62,890 nt of DNA from Enterococcus raffinosus (GTDB lineage Bacteria; Bacillota; Bacilli; Lactobacillales; Enterococcaceae): NCBI RefSeq assembly GCF_018917525.1, contig NZ_JAHLOS010000028.1, positions 1 to 62,890 on the forward strand. The letters run 5' to 3'. Below are positions 26,586 through 35,967 of the stretch, piece after piece. The notes beneath the pieces are model-generated. The model had not been told where the DNA came from, searched no databases, and saw only the letters and a list, made by a program, of their open reading frames with translations. Within the stretch, counting starts at the first letter, position 1. Each line of letters begins with the position of its first letter. The translations under genes were made by a program, and so were the position numbers.

Positions 26586-27803
26586 TTATCTCTTATTTTT
26601 TACTTGGCGATAAATCATCAAGCATAATAAACTGAAAATTAGTGTTAAGATTCCTGAAATCAAAAACCAGCTGGCAATTCCGATTTTTTCTGAAATGGGC
26701 CCAGCCAGCAGCAGACCTATTGGCATTGCCCCTGACATCACACTGCCGAATAACGAAAATACCCGACCCAGTTTTTCTGGTGCCACTGTTTCTTGCAGGT
26801 AAGCCATAAAGGGAATGTTGTACAGATTTCCCACACCGCCCATCAGAATACAGAAAAAGACAAACAGCCAGTAACCGTTTTGGTTTGCAGGCGCTAAGCC
26901 GCTGCCGATAAACGTAAGGGCTAATCCGACACATGACAACTGTGCTGCTAATAATTTTTCCCGCCATTCCTTTTTCATTCCAATCAGAAATGCACTGATC
27001 ATCATTCCAGCCGCGTAAGAAAACTCCACCATACTAGCAAACCAGGCGGATAATCCAAAATGAACATTTGTCATTAAAGGAAATAGTGTACCCAACGGCA
27101 AATAGAAAATCATAATGCAAAAGGAAAAAATCATGACCACCAACATCGGCGGATCTTCTCTAAATACATTGAATCCATCCTTCAGCTCCTGAAAATAATG
27201 CTGCGGATGTTCATCATTGCGAACAATATTTGGTACCGCCACAATCCACAAGGTGAAGGAGGCAGCCAATGCACCGATCAAGTCCGTTAGTAGAATCAGC
27301 CACAAGGGCATCACCGCGAACATTGCAGCCCCTAAAACCGGCCCCAACATAAATGCTCCAGATTGTAAAAATTGGTTCCAGCTGTTGGCTTTGACCAGTT
27401 CCTTTTCTGGAACCAGCAATGGTACGATCGCTTGGATCGAGGGTGTGTGAAAGACATTTGCCAATGCCCGCAAGAACAATGCCACGATCACTACAGCAAA
27501 GCCCGGTCGTCCCATTAAGAACCACATAGACAGCACGAATGCAACAAGCCCCATAAATAAATCAGCAAAAATCACCACATATTTTCGTTTCAGCCGATCC
27601 AGCCAGACACCGACAAAAGGACCTAAGAACATTTGAGGTAAATAGGCAAAAAGTCCTGCTAAAGACAACATGATCGCCGATTTTGATTCGTTGGTCAGCC
27701 ACCAAATCAATGAAAACTGAACGGCCGAGCTTCCAATCAAGGAAACTGTCTGTCCAGATAAAATTGTTAAATACTTCTTTTTCCACGGTTGTTTTTCCAT
27801 CAT
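26586..27803 (-). CDS. Major facilitator superfamily efflux transporter
   Basis: About 405 residues with 12 predicted hydrophobic helices. The loop after helix 2 has GPFVGVWLDRLKRKYVV, the MFS motif A. General appearance is that of the macrolide-efflux-like/MefA-related group of drug exporters. I start at 27803 (MMEKQPWKK) because AAAGGAG lies just upstream; the longer frame to 27845 has no such site. It follows the hexosaminidase gene by about 115 bp and may share its transcript. The substrate cannot be told from the sequence. Confidence 0.85.
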   Translation of the reverse strand: MMEKQPWKKKYLTILSGQTVSLIGSSAVQFSLIWWLTNESKSAIMLSLAGLFAYLPQMFLGPFVGVWLDRLKRKYVVIFADLFMGLVAFVLSMWFLMGRPGFAVVIVALFLRALANVFHTPSIQAIVPLLVPEKELVKANSWNQFLQSGAFMLGPVLGAAMFAVMPLWLILLTDLIGALAASFTLWIVAVPNIVRNDEHPQHYFQELKDGFNVFREDPPMLVVMIFSFCIMIFYLPLGTLFPLMTNVHFGLSAWFASMVEFSYAAGMMISAFLIGMKKEWREKLLAAQLSCVGLALTFIGSGLAPANQNGYWLFVFFCILMGGVGNLYNIPFMAYLQETVAPEKLGRVFSLFGSVMSGAMPIGLLLAGPISEKIGIASWFLISGILTLIFSLLCLMIYRQVKNKR

Positions 27804-27919
27804 TGCTCCTTTGTTTGTCGCTTGAACAAACAAAAAGTTCGTCAAACGTTAATTATTTGGCGAATCGGTCAATTTTCAAACGCATTGAAGCACACATAAG
27901 AATTCCTCCTTTTTCTTTC

Positions 27920-29092
27920 TTATTTAATTAAACCTAACTCAACTTTCCATGTCAACAGTCGTTCCACCGATTGATTGAGCTGCTCTTCACTGTATTTGCC
28001 ATTTTTGATCGCTTCTAGGATATAAGGAATCTGACTGCTGTAACTTGAGGATAAAATCATATCATTTCCCGCCTGCAAAGCCTGCAGTCCGGCTTCTTCT
28101 TGAGAGATAAAATCAGCAAGTCCAGCCATATCCATATCGTCTGTCATGATCACACCCTTGAAGCCTAATTCATTGCGAATCAAGTCATGCACTGGTTTTG
28201 AAATTGAAGCTGGCCGCTGACCGTCAATTGCAGAAACGATGTTGTGGGAGACCATAATACTGTCAACACCTGCCTTGATTCCTGCTTCAAAGGGGAGAAA
28301 ATCATTTTTACGCAGTTCATCCAGCGAACGATTATCGGTTACGATTTCCACATGGGAATCGCGATTATTCCCATAACCGGGAAAATGTTTGATGGTTGAA
28401 CCCAGCTTTTGCTTTTTCATTTCTTCTACGCTTAATTTGACATAGTGACTGGTACCAGCTGCATCCATCCCAATCGTCCGATCATAGATAAAGGATTGCG
28501 GATCTGTTGAGACATCCGCATCAGGAAACATCCCTAGTTGAATTCCTAATTCACCAAAGACCTGTGCTTTACGATCAATGTCTTGTTTGATTCCATCCCA
28601 GCCATTTTTTTGATACAACGCTTGGGGACTTTGAAAGGGCGGCGAAACGATTTGATTTCTGCTCAAACGACTCACCGTACCGCCTTCTTCATCGGACCCA
28701 ATAAACATTGGCGTTTTGCTGGCCTCTTGATAACTTGTGATCGCCTGCTTCACTTCTGCTTGCCCTTTTCCTTCCATGTCACGGTCAAAAAGCAAATAAC
28801 CGCCTAAATGATAATTTTGGATATCGGCTACCTGATTTTGCTCTGGTACACGAGCCATAAATAATTGTCCGACTTTTTCTTCCAAGGTCATGGCATTCAT
28901 TGTTTTATCAACTGTTTCTTTCATTGTCGACTCCTTTTTCTGGGATTCAGACGTCTGCTCTGTTTGTTTTACGGACTCACTTGATTTTGCTGAGTCGCTA
29001 GTTACTGAAGAGCCTTTCTTAGTATTCCCACACGCAGCCAAACTAAGGACCGCTGATAAGATCGCCAAACTAAGTATCACACTTTTTTTCAC
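27920..29092 (-). CDS. GH3 beta-N-acetylhexosaminidase lipoprotein (NagZ-like)
   Basis: 390 residues. The signal peptide ends in a lipobox LSLAAC with Cys21, so the enzyme is anchored to the outer membrane face. A Ser/Lys/Thr-rich linker follows (to about 55). The GH3 barrel carries KHFPGYGNNRDSH (the Asp-His pair typical of NagZ-type enzymes) and GVIMTDDMDM with the likely nucleophile Asp. It would release N-acetylglucosamine from wall fragments, which fits recycling of muropeptides made by the two wall hydrolases encoded elsewhere in the window. Confidence 0.9.
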   Translation of the reverse strand: MKKSVILSLAILSAVLSLAACGNTKKGSSVTSDSAKSSESVKQTEQTSESQKKESTMKETVDKTMNAMTLEEKVGQLFMARVPEQNQVADIQNYHLGGYLLFDRDMEGKGQAEVKQAITSYQEASKTPMFIGSDEEGGTVSRLSRNQIVSPPFQSPQALYQKNGWDGIKQDIDRKAQVFGELGIQLGMFPDADVSTDPQSFIYDRTIGMDAAGTSHYVKLSVEEMKKQKLGSTIKHFPGYGNNRDSHVEIVTDNRSLDELRKNDFLPFEAGIKAGVDSIMVSHNIVSAIDGQRPASISKPVHDLIRNELGFKGVIMTDDMDMAGLADFISQEEAGLQALQAGNDMILSSSYSSQIPYILEAIKNGKYSEEQLNQSVERLLTWKVELGLIK

Positions 29093-29318
29093 TTGTATAC
29101 GCTCCTTTATGTAAAACAGACTCTAACAAATTAGGTTGTTTCCACGAATATATGTCTTTTTTTTAAATATTTCCGCTCATTTCACGTAGCTTTATTAATT
29201 TCCACCATCACAAAAAAGGAAATGATGCACAGAAGAGCGAATTTTTTTTTAATATTTATGATATATTCTAGCACAGCTTGTGAAAAGAAAGTGTCACTTC
29301 GAATTTTTTTATAAAAAA

Positions 29319-29353
29319 ATGCTGAGAAAAGAAGATCCCTCCTTTCTCAGCAT
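29319..29353 (-). terminator. Terminator of regulator 2
   Basis: 12-bp stem (29319-29330 with 29342-29353, one mismatch) followed on the minus strand by seven Ts. It lies just past the regulator stop codon. Confidence 0.85.
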
Positions 29354-29357
29354 TGCT

Positions 29358-30065
29358 TTACTTGCATGAAATTGCAGCACTCTTACGAAAACGATAACCT
29401 TTGCCCCAAATCGTTTGAATAACCTCGTGATCAACCTCCATAATATCAAGCTTCAACTTGATATTCTTTACTAACGAAGAAAGTTGGGCTAAACGCGATT
29501 GGGAAGTATTTCCCCACAAACTTTTACATAACTCATCGCGCGAGAAAACCTCACCTGGATGACTCCGTAATTTTTCTAAAAGTTGCAGCTCTAATGACGA
29601 TAAATTAACTAGAGTCATCGCTGAAAGATCCAGATCTTCTTCGACTACTTCCTGACGCTTTTCCGTTACCACAGGTTCAAAGGATTTATTTTGATATTGT
29701 GTAGCAACTTCGGCTAATTGTTCTCTCAACAGCTCTACCGAATCACTATTTTGTACGATCCCATTTATTCCTTGTACTTCTAACAATGAACGTTCCTTCT
29801 CACTGAGGGAATGATCAACTTCTCTCAGTATGTTTTGACCATTTTCCCGTAGTTTCGGTAACATCAATTCCATCTCGTAGCTTGAAATGGTCTCACTGAT
29901 GATGATAATCGGAAAATGATTGACTAAATTCGAAACACGTCCTTCCATCTGAATCTCATTGAGAACACTGGTGGAACAAAATACTTCATAATTTAAATGC
30001 TGCAATTTATTTGTTAAAGCTTCTTCTGCTAATACATTTTTTGTTAAAACTAAGATTCGAACCAT
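29358..30065 (-). CDS. OmpR-type winged-helix regulator with pseudo-receiver domain (paralogue 2 of 4)
   Basis: About 235 residues. The N-terminal domain (VRILVLTKNVLAEE) has IIIISET where a receiver has its phospho-acceptor Asp. The C-terminal winged helix (about 145-230) ends with IQTIWGKGYRF, the wing typical of this class. I prefer the ATG at 30065 over 30071, since GAGGG is 7 bases before it. It stands alone between its terminator and the ECF gene and is not next to an adhesin, though it is upstream of the hexosaminidase/MFS/adhesin block. Closest in its N-terminus to the regulator at 50262-51056. Target unknown. Confidence 0.8.
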   Translation of the reverse strand: MVRILVLTKNVLAEEALTNKLQHLNYEVFCSTSVLNEIQMEGRVSNLVNHFPIIIISETISSYEMELMLPKLRENGQNILREVDHSLSEKERSLLEVQGINGIVQNSDSVELLREQLAEVATQYQNKSFEPVVTEKRQEVVEEDLDLSAMTLVNLSSLELQLLEKLRSHPGEVFSRDELCKSLWGNTSQSRLAQLSSLVKNIKLKLDIMEVDHEVIQTIWGKGYRFRKSAAISCK

Positions 30066-30210
30066 TCTCATACCCTCATTTTCTACTCATAATACTCATG
30101 AATAGAATATAACTTAAATTTAAGCAAATAAAAGGTCTTTTTTTAGAGGATAATAAACAAAATATTGAACATTATAAATTATATCGTTTTTTTGAAGCTT
30201 TAATAAAGAA

Positions 30211-30235
30211 AAACCGTAATTTATTATCACGGTTA
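30211..30235 (-). terminator. Terminator of the ECF S-component gene
   Basis: Short stem AACCGT/ACGGTT with additional A-T pairs, overlapping the stop codon, then a T-rich run on the minus strand. Confidence 0.65.
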
Positions 30236-30844
30236 AGCTGTTACCTTATTTAATTCTTTTGTATGTTTCACAGCTTTCTCAAAAATTGGTAAGTTGAATT
30301 GTTTATACAACGCACCTGCCACGAAGTAAGCAATATTGAAGTCTACCAAGCTGTGTATTAACCCACCAACACCCATCAGAATAAAGACGGTATAGATATA
30401 TCCTTGTGAATAGAAGGTGTCTGGCATATTTCCCATAAAGTAAAAGGCTGAGACGACAATCATTTCAGCAATCGCGTGGATCAGACCGATGACTAGATTA
30501 AATACTTGAAAACGCCCATTTGCTAATGTGAATTTTCCATTTTTTAGCACAAGGTCAGGATGTTTTTGTAGATAATAAGCACCAAGCAGCGCAAAAATCA
30601 AATGTGAAAAGGCTCGTAAAGCAATAATCGGTGTAGTAGAAATGAAAAAGCCGAATGTAGTTCCTAAAACAACCGCGATCGCCACTAGTGGTGAGAAGAA
30701 CATCGCAATAAACACGGGAACGTGACTGGCTAACGTAAATGACGCTGGCCCAATCACGATTTTCGGCATAACCATCGGAATCAAGATCCCAAGTCCGATC
30801 AGTAACGCTGAAATCGTCAAATTTCTAATAGAATGATTTTTCAT
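30233..30844 (-). CDS. niaX: ECF-transporter substrate-binding (S) component, probably for niacin
   Basis: 203 residues and about six hydrophobic helices. The N-terminus (RNLTISALLIGLGILIPM) is typical of ECF S components, which bind a vitamin and dock to a shared energising module encoded elsewhere. FTLASHVPVFIAMFFSPLVA resembles the niacin-type group. Two TGTCAAGACA palindromes in its upstream region look like operators of the NAD repressor NiaR and support the substrate call. No ATPase or T component is present nearby, so it is a solitary group-II S component. The specificity is an inference; the S-component call is strong. Confidence 0.7.
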   Translation of the reverse strand: MKNHSIRNLTISALLIGLGILIPMVMPKIVIGPASFTLASHVPVFIAMFFSPLVAIAVVLGTTFGFFISTTPIIALRAFSHLIFALLGAYYLQKHPDLVLKNGKFTLANGRFQVFNLVIGLIHAIAEMIVVSAFYFMGNMPDTFYSQGYIYTVFILMGVGGLIHSLVDFNIAYFVAGALYKQFNLPIFEKAVKHTKELNKVTA

Positions 30845-30860
30845 TTTTTCCTCCTTGATA

Positions 30861-30917
30861 TGTCAAGACACTTAATTGAGTTTCAGTTTAGTCCAAAACC
30901 CCTCAAGTGTCAAGACA
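30861..30917. promoter_or_regulatory. Two NiaR-like operator boxes
   Basis: TGTCAAGACA occurs at 30861-30870 and again at 30908-30917, each nearly palindromic, 47 bp apart, between the start of the ECF gene and trhO. NiaR (YrxA) sites in Firmicutes have TGTC/GACA arms of this kind. Binding would repress niacin uptake when NAD precursors are plentiful. Confidence 0.6.
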
Positions 30918-30947
30918 GTTCAAGTGAGAATTTTATGGAAAGTTTCA

Positions 30948-31889
30948 TTATTGATCAATTCGTGCTAATTGTTCATCCCGTTGCTTTAGCGTCATATGAT
31001 GTTTTTTCAAATATCGATTATTAGGATGTTTGGCGCAGGCAATCGAACAAGCCCCTAAATATTTTTCTTCATTTTCTTCAGAAACAAGTATTTGCCGATT
31101 ACACTCTGGATTGCTGCAATTGATATATCGTTCGCAAGGAGTACCGTCAAACCATTCTTTGCCGATCACCTGTTTGTCGACTTGGTTAATTTCCACACTG
31201 ATCCGTTCATCAAAGACGTACATTTTCCCATCCCATAACTCGCCTCTGGTAGTTTCGTTTTTACCATAAGCCGCAATCCCCCCGTGAAGCTGCGCCACAT
31301 CTTCAAAGCCTTCACGGATTAACCAGCCAGAGAATTTCTCACAGCGAATACCGCCAGTACAATAAGTAACGATTTTTTTGTCCATGAACTGTTCCTTATT
31401 CTCGCGAATCCACGCAGGGAGCTCACGAAAGTTATGAATCTCTGGACGAATCGCCCCGCGAAAGTGCCCCAGGTCATATTCATAATCATTTCGAGCATCA
31501 ATGACCACCGTGTCTTCGTCTAATAGAGCCTCACGAAATGCTTGAGGCTCTAAATAATTTCCAGTCAATTGCCGCGGATCAATGTCTTCCTCCAAATTCA
31601 AGGCTACTAATTCCTTTCGAGGACGGACGAATAATTTTTTAAACGCATGCCCCTCACTTTCATCCATCTTGAAATAAGTATCTTTGAAGCGTTCATCTGC
31701 CAGCATAACATCCATGTAGCGATCCGTAGCTTCCTTCGTTCCTGAAAGAGTGCCATTGATCCCCTCTGGTGCCACCAAAATCCGGCCCTTAATATCTAAA
31801 TCACGACAAAAAGCCAAATGCTCTTTAGCAAACGCTTCCGGTTCTTCGATTGTTGTGTAGTTATAGTAAAGTAATACGCGATAATCCAT
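30948..31889 (-). CDS. trhO: tRNA uridine(34) hydroxylase TrhO (rhodanese-like)
   Basis: 313 residues, the normal length. The N-terminal acylphosphatase-like domain (about 1-95) has [16 protein letters not shown]. The rhodanese domain (about 115-215) has the active loop [11 protein letters not shown] with Cys177 and Cys183. The C-terminal part has a cysteine cluster ([12 protein letters not shown], then CSIAC). It hydroxylates U34 of certain tRNAs in the oxygen-dependent path to 5-methoxyuridine-type modifications. A housekeeping gene with no evident link to the surface loci. Confidence 0.93.
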   Translation of the reverse strand: MDYRVLLYYNYTTIEEPEAFAKEHLAFCRDLDIKGRILVAPEGINGTLSGTKEATDRYMDVMLADERFKDTYFKMDESEGHAFKKLFVRPRKELVALNLEEDIDPRQLTGNYLEPQAFREALLDEDTVVIDARNDYEYDLGHFRGAIRPEIHNFRELPAWIRENKEQFMDKKIVTYCTGGIRCEKFSGWLIREGFEDVAQLHGGIAAYGKNETTRGELWDGKMYVFDERISVEINQVDKQVIGKEWFDGTPCERYINCSNPECNRQILVSEENEEKYLGACSIACAKHPNNRYLKKHHMTLKQRDEQLARIDQ

Positions 31890-31990
31890 AATGATTCCTC
31901 CTGTTTCTTTATCCTTTACTACTATAGGAGATAGACCCTGTTTTTTCGAGCTTGATGCTTGTGGAATATTTTACAATGAACGCATAAAAA

Positions 31991-32028
31991 ATGGTGCTAG
32001 AAAATCGAAGGTGATTTTCTAGCACCAT
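31991..32028. terminator. Terminator of the PTS operon
   Basis: Perfect 16-bp stem (31991-32006 with 32013-32028) and 6-base loop. An A run precedes it, giving Ts on the minus strand. Confidence 0.9.
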
Positions 32029-32043
32029 AACTTCGGCGTTCCT

Positions 32044-32895
32044 CTATCGCTTTTCTTCCATCGTACGAACGCGCTCAATATGCATCGTCAAATAAATCTC
32101 TTCCTCTAAAGAAGTTTGCACTTGTTGATTCTCATTAAGATATTTGATAATCTTTTCGGCACATTGAAAAGAATTCGGATATTGCTGAATGACTAAGCTC
32201 ATCATTTCATCACTGATACTCATCATCCTTATTCCTTTGACTTGACGAATCAAAAAGTATTGCAGATGAGTAATCAAGCGTGAAAAGCCAATAGATTCCT
32301 GATTAATTTCAAATTGAAAGTGGTATTGAATAATCGAAATAATATCTGAAATAATTTTTGTAAAGTTCATTACTTGTTGGATCGAATCATAGTTCTCACT
32401 CTTGCTGATAAAATGCATGGCGATCGCGGTTGCTTCAGATTTATCTAGCGTTACCCCCTGCTCTTGATTGATCATGGCAACTGCTTTATCTCCTAATTTT
32501 GCCTCAATAGGATAAAGCTGTTTGATATCCCAGTATAACGGATTAACGATTTGAATATTTTTCTTTTGTCGTTCCACCGCTGAATAAATATGATCCGCCA
32601 ATGAAACCAGCATCGGCAATTTGAATTCTGTATGTAATTCTTTTTCAGCTATTCGCAACAACGTATCTGTCAATACAATGTACTCGACAGGAACCTCACG
32701 AACGAGCACTGATACCTTTTCCAGTTCGTTTTCATCCTCATTTTTAAGGACAAATGTCCGTTCAATCAGTTCTGTATTCACTGGGTTGCCAGGGTAGGCT
32801 TTATAGCCTACCCCTTTCCCCATTATGACCATCTGCTGTTGGTCAGCATTTTCTACAAGTACAACATTATTATTTAATCTTTGCTTTACTCGCAC
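32044..32895 (-). CDS. licT: BglG/LicT-family transcription antiterminator
   Basis: 283 residues. An N-terminal RNA-binding CAT domain (about 1-57; LNNNVVLVENADQQQMVIMGKGVGYK) is followed by two PRD domains (about 65-170 and 175-283). The regulatory histidines are in place: LADHIY and IAMHF in PRD1, THLQYF and LTMHIE in PRD2. It should bind the RAT hairpin at 35566-35595 and let transcription pass the terminator when the sugar is present. It is the last gene of the operon and so regulates itself. Confidence 0.93.
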   Translation of the reverse strand: MRVKQRLNNNVVLVENADQQQMVIMGKGVGYKAYPGNPVNTELIERTFVLKNEDENELEKVSVLVREVPVEYIVLTDTLLRIAEKELHTEFKLPMLVSLADHIYSAVERQKKNIQIVNPLYWDIKQLYPIEAKLGDKAVAMINQEQGVTLDKSEATAIAMHFISKSENYDSIQQVMNFTKIISDIISIIQYHFQFEINQESIGFSRLITHLQYFLIRQVKGIRMMSISDEMMSLVIQQYPNSFQCAEKIIKYLNENQQVQTSLEEEIYLTMHIERVRTMEEKR

Positions 32896-32916
32896 GGATT
32901 TTCCTCCTAGAAAATT

Positions 32917-33633
32917 CTAAAGCAGTGCTGCGGCCTCTTTATCCACAATCAAAGTAAAATCAGGATGAGTAGTGAGTAATGTAGCTGGAACATCCTCTGA
33001 GACCACTCCTTCAACTAGCTTTTTAACTATGCCTGCTTTTGCTTTACCATTGGCAATCATCACTAGCTTTTTGATTTGCATAATACTCTTTGGCCCCATT
33101 GTAACATAGAAATCTGGTCGTTTTTCTTCCACACCGCCAACCTCATTTAGCAATACCTCTACCATATCAGGCGTAGCATCTTCATCTACACGACTGGTCA
33201 AATCACCGAATTTTGTCGTTCCAGGCAAGTTACCACAGAAATGCCCATCTGCTCCTACTCCTAATAAAACAAAGTCCAATCCACCATCTTTTGCTATGCG
33301 TTCATCCTGCGTCTCGTAATTGGTCCAATCCAATACATGGATATTTTCACGTTGAACATTCGCAGGATAAAAGTACAGTTTGTTCAAATTGCTCATAGTT
33401 ACGCCATATCCATCCTCACCTTTAAACGGAATTTCATCAAAATTATAATAATGAACGTCATCAAAATAAGCTTTGTCTTTTACCAAAGGAATCATCAAAT
33501 CGTATACGCCTTTAGGTGTCGACCCTGCCGTAATCGCAATATTCGTACGATGTTGCGTGTGCATCGCTCCCAAAAGATGTTGCGCGCCCACTTCGTTCAT
33601 TTCTTCAAGTGTGTTAGTTACAATTAATCTCAT
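32917..33633 (-). CDS. Glucosamine-6-phosphate isomerase / 6-phosphogluconolactonase family enzyme (NagB-like)
   Basis: 238 residues. It shows the family's sugar-phosphate motifs: ITAGSTPKGVYDLM near the N-terminus, NFDEI in the middle and LLGVGADGHFCGNLPGTT, where true NagB has a GNGHIGFNEP-type sequence. The deviation suggests a related deaminase or isomerase working on the sugar phosphate delivered by the PTS encoded 20 bp upstream. The exact substrate is open. Confidence 0.8.
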   Translation of the reverse strand: MRLIVTNTLEEMNEVGAQHLLGAMHTQHRTNIAITAGSTPKGVYDLMIPLVKDKAYFDDVHYYNFDEIPFKGEDGYGVTMSNLNKLYFYPANVQRENIHVLDWTNYETQDERIAKDGGLDFVLLGVGADGHFCGNLPGTTKFGDLTSRVDEDATPDMVEVLLNEVGGVEEKRPDFYVTMGPKSIMQIKKLVMIANGKAKAGIVKKLVEGVVSEDVPATLLTTHPDFTLIVDKEAAALL

Positions 33634-33653
33634 TTTTTTTCTCCTTAAGTAAG

Positions 33654-35495
33654 TTATTTGGCTATGCTAAATAGGTTTTGATTCAAATCTATTTCTGCCC
33701 CTGTTTCATGTTTTTCTACAAAATCATATGTCTCTGTATTTGTTACGACAATAATAATCGCGTCATTCAACTGCTTTTCTTGGATTAATTCCTTATCGAA
33801 AGTTAGCAAAACATCTCCTTTTTCAACACGCTCGCCTTGCTGAACTTTTAAGTCAAAGCCTTCTCCCTCCATTGTCACAGTGTCTAACCCGATATGAATC
33901 AGCAGTTCGACACCATTGTCCAGTTCCAGACCAATCGCATGCTTCGTAGGAAATACTGCCTTTACCGTTGCTGCCATCGGAGCGTAGACACGCCCATCAG
34001 AAGAAGCAATGGCGATTGTCTTGCCTAATATTTCTTTTGAAAACGTAGCATCATCAATCTGGTCCAGAGAGAGCGATTTGCCAATAATTGGCGAAGGTAC
34101 GGTCATTGCCGCTTTTAAGTCAGCATTCGCAACTTCTCCATTAGGCTGCTCTACAGCTTCTTTGTTAAAACGATTCATTAAAACAAATGTTAACAGAGCT
34201 GTTACTACTACCGAAGCGATCCCTCCTATGATGATCCCGATAAAGCCCTCTCCCATAAATGCAGGAAGAGAAAGGACTCCCGGCATCACAAAGCCAAAAC
34301 ACTGACCGCCAAACATCGTGCTAATTGCAGATCCAATACCGCCGCCAATACAAGCAGCAATCATAGCTCCTTTATTTCTCGCAAGCACTCCATAAATCGC
34401 AGGCTCAGTAATCCCGATGTAGCCTGAAACAGCTGCGGACAAAGCGACTTGTTTTTCTTTAGAGCTTTTTTCCTTAAAGTAGACAGCCAGAGGTGCGGTT
34501 GCTTGGGCTAACGTACTCATAAGCACCATCGCCATCAATTGAGAAGAACCAAAACTAGAAATTTCTTGCTGCATAATCGGATTCATCGCGTGATGCATTC
34601 CGCCTAAAACAACAATTGGTCTAGTACCACCAACAATCAAACCTGCTAACCATGGAGAAAAATCAATCAGCCATTTCACACCCGCGGCTAGATACTCGCC
34701 AATATAAAAACCTAATGGTGCTAACAAAGCCATCGAAATCGGACCTACAATAAGCACTGAAAACAGCGGAGAAAAGACCATACCCACCATTTCAGGAATT
34801 TTTCGATCAAAGAAACGTTTTACGACCGATAATAACCACACAGAAAAGATAATTGGTAAAACAGAAGCACTGTAGTCCACAACAGCTAAAGGAATCACGC
34901 CAAACAATCTGATAAAGGTTTGTCCTTCAGCAATTGCATAAGGATACATGAGAAGCCCTGCTAATGTTAACGCCAGGTACTCATTCGTTTTGAACTTCTT
35001 CGCTGAACTAACTGCCAACAAGAATGGGAAGAAATAAAACATCGCATCCCCAAGTGCACTGAAAAAGATTAATGAATCACTACCAGGATTTACCCAGCCA
35101 TAATTTTGAAACATAAAGACGAAGCCTTTAAGAAGCCCTCCAGCAATAACTGGCGGAAGTGCTGGTGTCAAAATCGCAGATAATGTATTTAAGATATTAG
35201 AAATAATTCCTTTACCATCATTAGCGTTTCCACCGCCGTTTTCATCTGATAGATTAACTAACTCATTAAATTCATTCGTGACATTCACAACTTTTCCACC
35301 CAAAATCACTTGAAATTGTCCACTTTGAAATTGCGAACCTAAAACACCCTCCAATTGATCAATCGCCTGCTGATTCACTTTTTCATTGTCCTTTAGTTGA
35401 AAACGCAGCCTCGTGACACAGTTCGTGTAACTCTTGATATTCTCTTCTCCACCTACTTCTTGTAGAATCGCTTCCGCTAGATCCCGATTGTTCAT
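33654..35495 (-). CDS. bglP: Beta-glucoside-type PTS transporter, EIIBCA
   Basis: 613 residues, full length. EIIB (1-90) has the phospho-Cys C26 in SYTNCVTRLRF. EIIC (about 100-450) is the membrane channel, with GGMHHAMNPI. EIIA (about 475-605) has the phospho-His in LLIHIGLDTV. It imports and phosphorylates a glucoside-like sugar. First gene of a three-gene operon behind a RAT/terminator leader. The companion enzyme is NagB-like rather than a phospho-beta-glucosidase, so an amino sugar or its glycoside is possible. Confidence 0.93.
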   Translation of the reverse strand: MNNRDLAEAILQEVGGEENIKSYTNCVTRLRFQLKDNEKVNQQAIDQLEGVLGSQFQSGQFQVILGGKVVNVTNEFNELVNLSDENGGGNANDGKGIISNILNTLSAILTPALPPVIAGGLLKGFVFMFQNYGWVNPGSDSLIFFSALGDAMFYFFPFLLAVSSAKKFKTNEYLALTLAGLLMYPYAIAEGQTFIRLFGVIPLAVVDYSASVLPIIFSVWLLSVVKRFFDRKIPEMVGMVFSPLFSVLIVGPISMALLAPLGFYIGEYLAAGVKWLIDFSPWLAGLIVGGTRPIVVLGGMHHAMNPIMQQEISSFGSSQLMAMVLMSTLAQATAPLAVYFKEKSSKEKQVALSAAVSGYIGITEPAIYGVLARNKGAMIAACIGGGIGSAISTMFGGQCFGFVMPGVLSLPAFMGEGFIGIIIGGIASVVVTALLTFVLMNRFNKEAVEQPNGEVANADLKAAMTVPSPIIGKSLSLDQIDDATFSKEILGKTIAIASSDGRVYAPMAATVKAVFPTKHAIGLELDNGVELLIHIGLDTVTMEGEGFDLKVQQGERVEKGDVLLTFDKELIQEKQLNDAIIIVVTNTETYDFVEKHETGAEIDLNQNLFSIAK

Positions 35496-35528
35496 CTAAT
35501 GGCCCTCCTTAATTTATCCAATAAAAAA

Positions 35529-35595
35529 ATGCCCAAAGAGAGCGTATAGAAATACACTTTCTTTAGGCATTGCCAGCTTTACCCGTAACGAATCC
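35529..35595 (-). promoter_or_regulatory. RAT antiterminator overlapping a terminator
   Basis: On the minus strand GGATTCGTTACGGGTAAAGC (first 20 bases of 35595-35566) matches the ribonucleic antiterminator consensus of LicT/BglG targets. It overlaps the first arm of a terminator stem (35553-35570 with 35529-35546; wobble pairs only), followed by seven Ts. Formation of one excludes the other. Confidence 0.9.
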
Positions 35596-35967
35596 TATTG
35601 GATATTTGTTATTTTACAAAATAATCATAGCACGCGTTGAAATCGCTGTCAACATGTTTTTTTAATTTAATCACATGTTCTAAAAAAAAGACCACACAAA
35701 TATCCTTTCGAATAAGAAAGTAATTTATTCAAAAAAAGCAGTCATGATCCTTAATATACCAGAGAATAATCGAGAAACGCAGTAGCCTATAAAACACATT
35801 GAACAAATTTATCACTTACGTTTCCATAAGTGAGGGAGAATCAATATTTATGAAAAAATATCAATCATCCCATTTTTTTGAAATCAATTGTTTTTTTATT
35901 CGCTCTTTCATCAACAGACAGGCAAAGAAGGTTAGAAGTATGTTGCTTATACTAATTCTTTTTTCGT
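35596..35967. other. Upstream region of the PTS operon and 3' flank of the wall hydrolase
   Basis: AT-rich. It should contain the promoter of the PTS operon, but I cannot fix it. A plus-strand frame from 35799 to 36038 with a hydrophobic stretch overlaps the hydrolase end and is doubtful. Confidence 0.4.
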
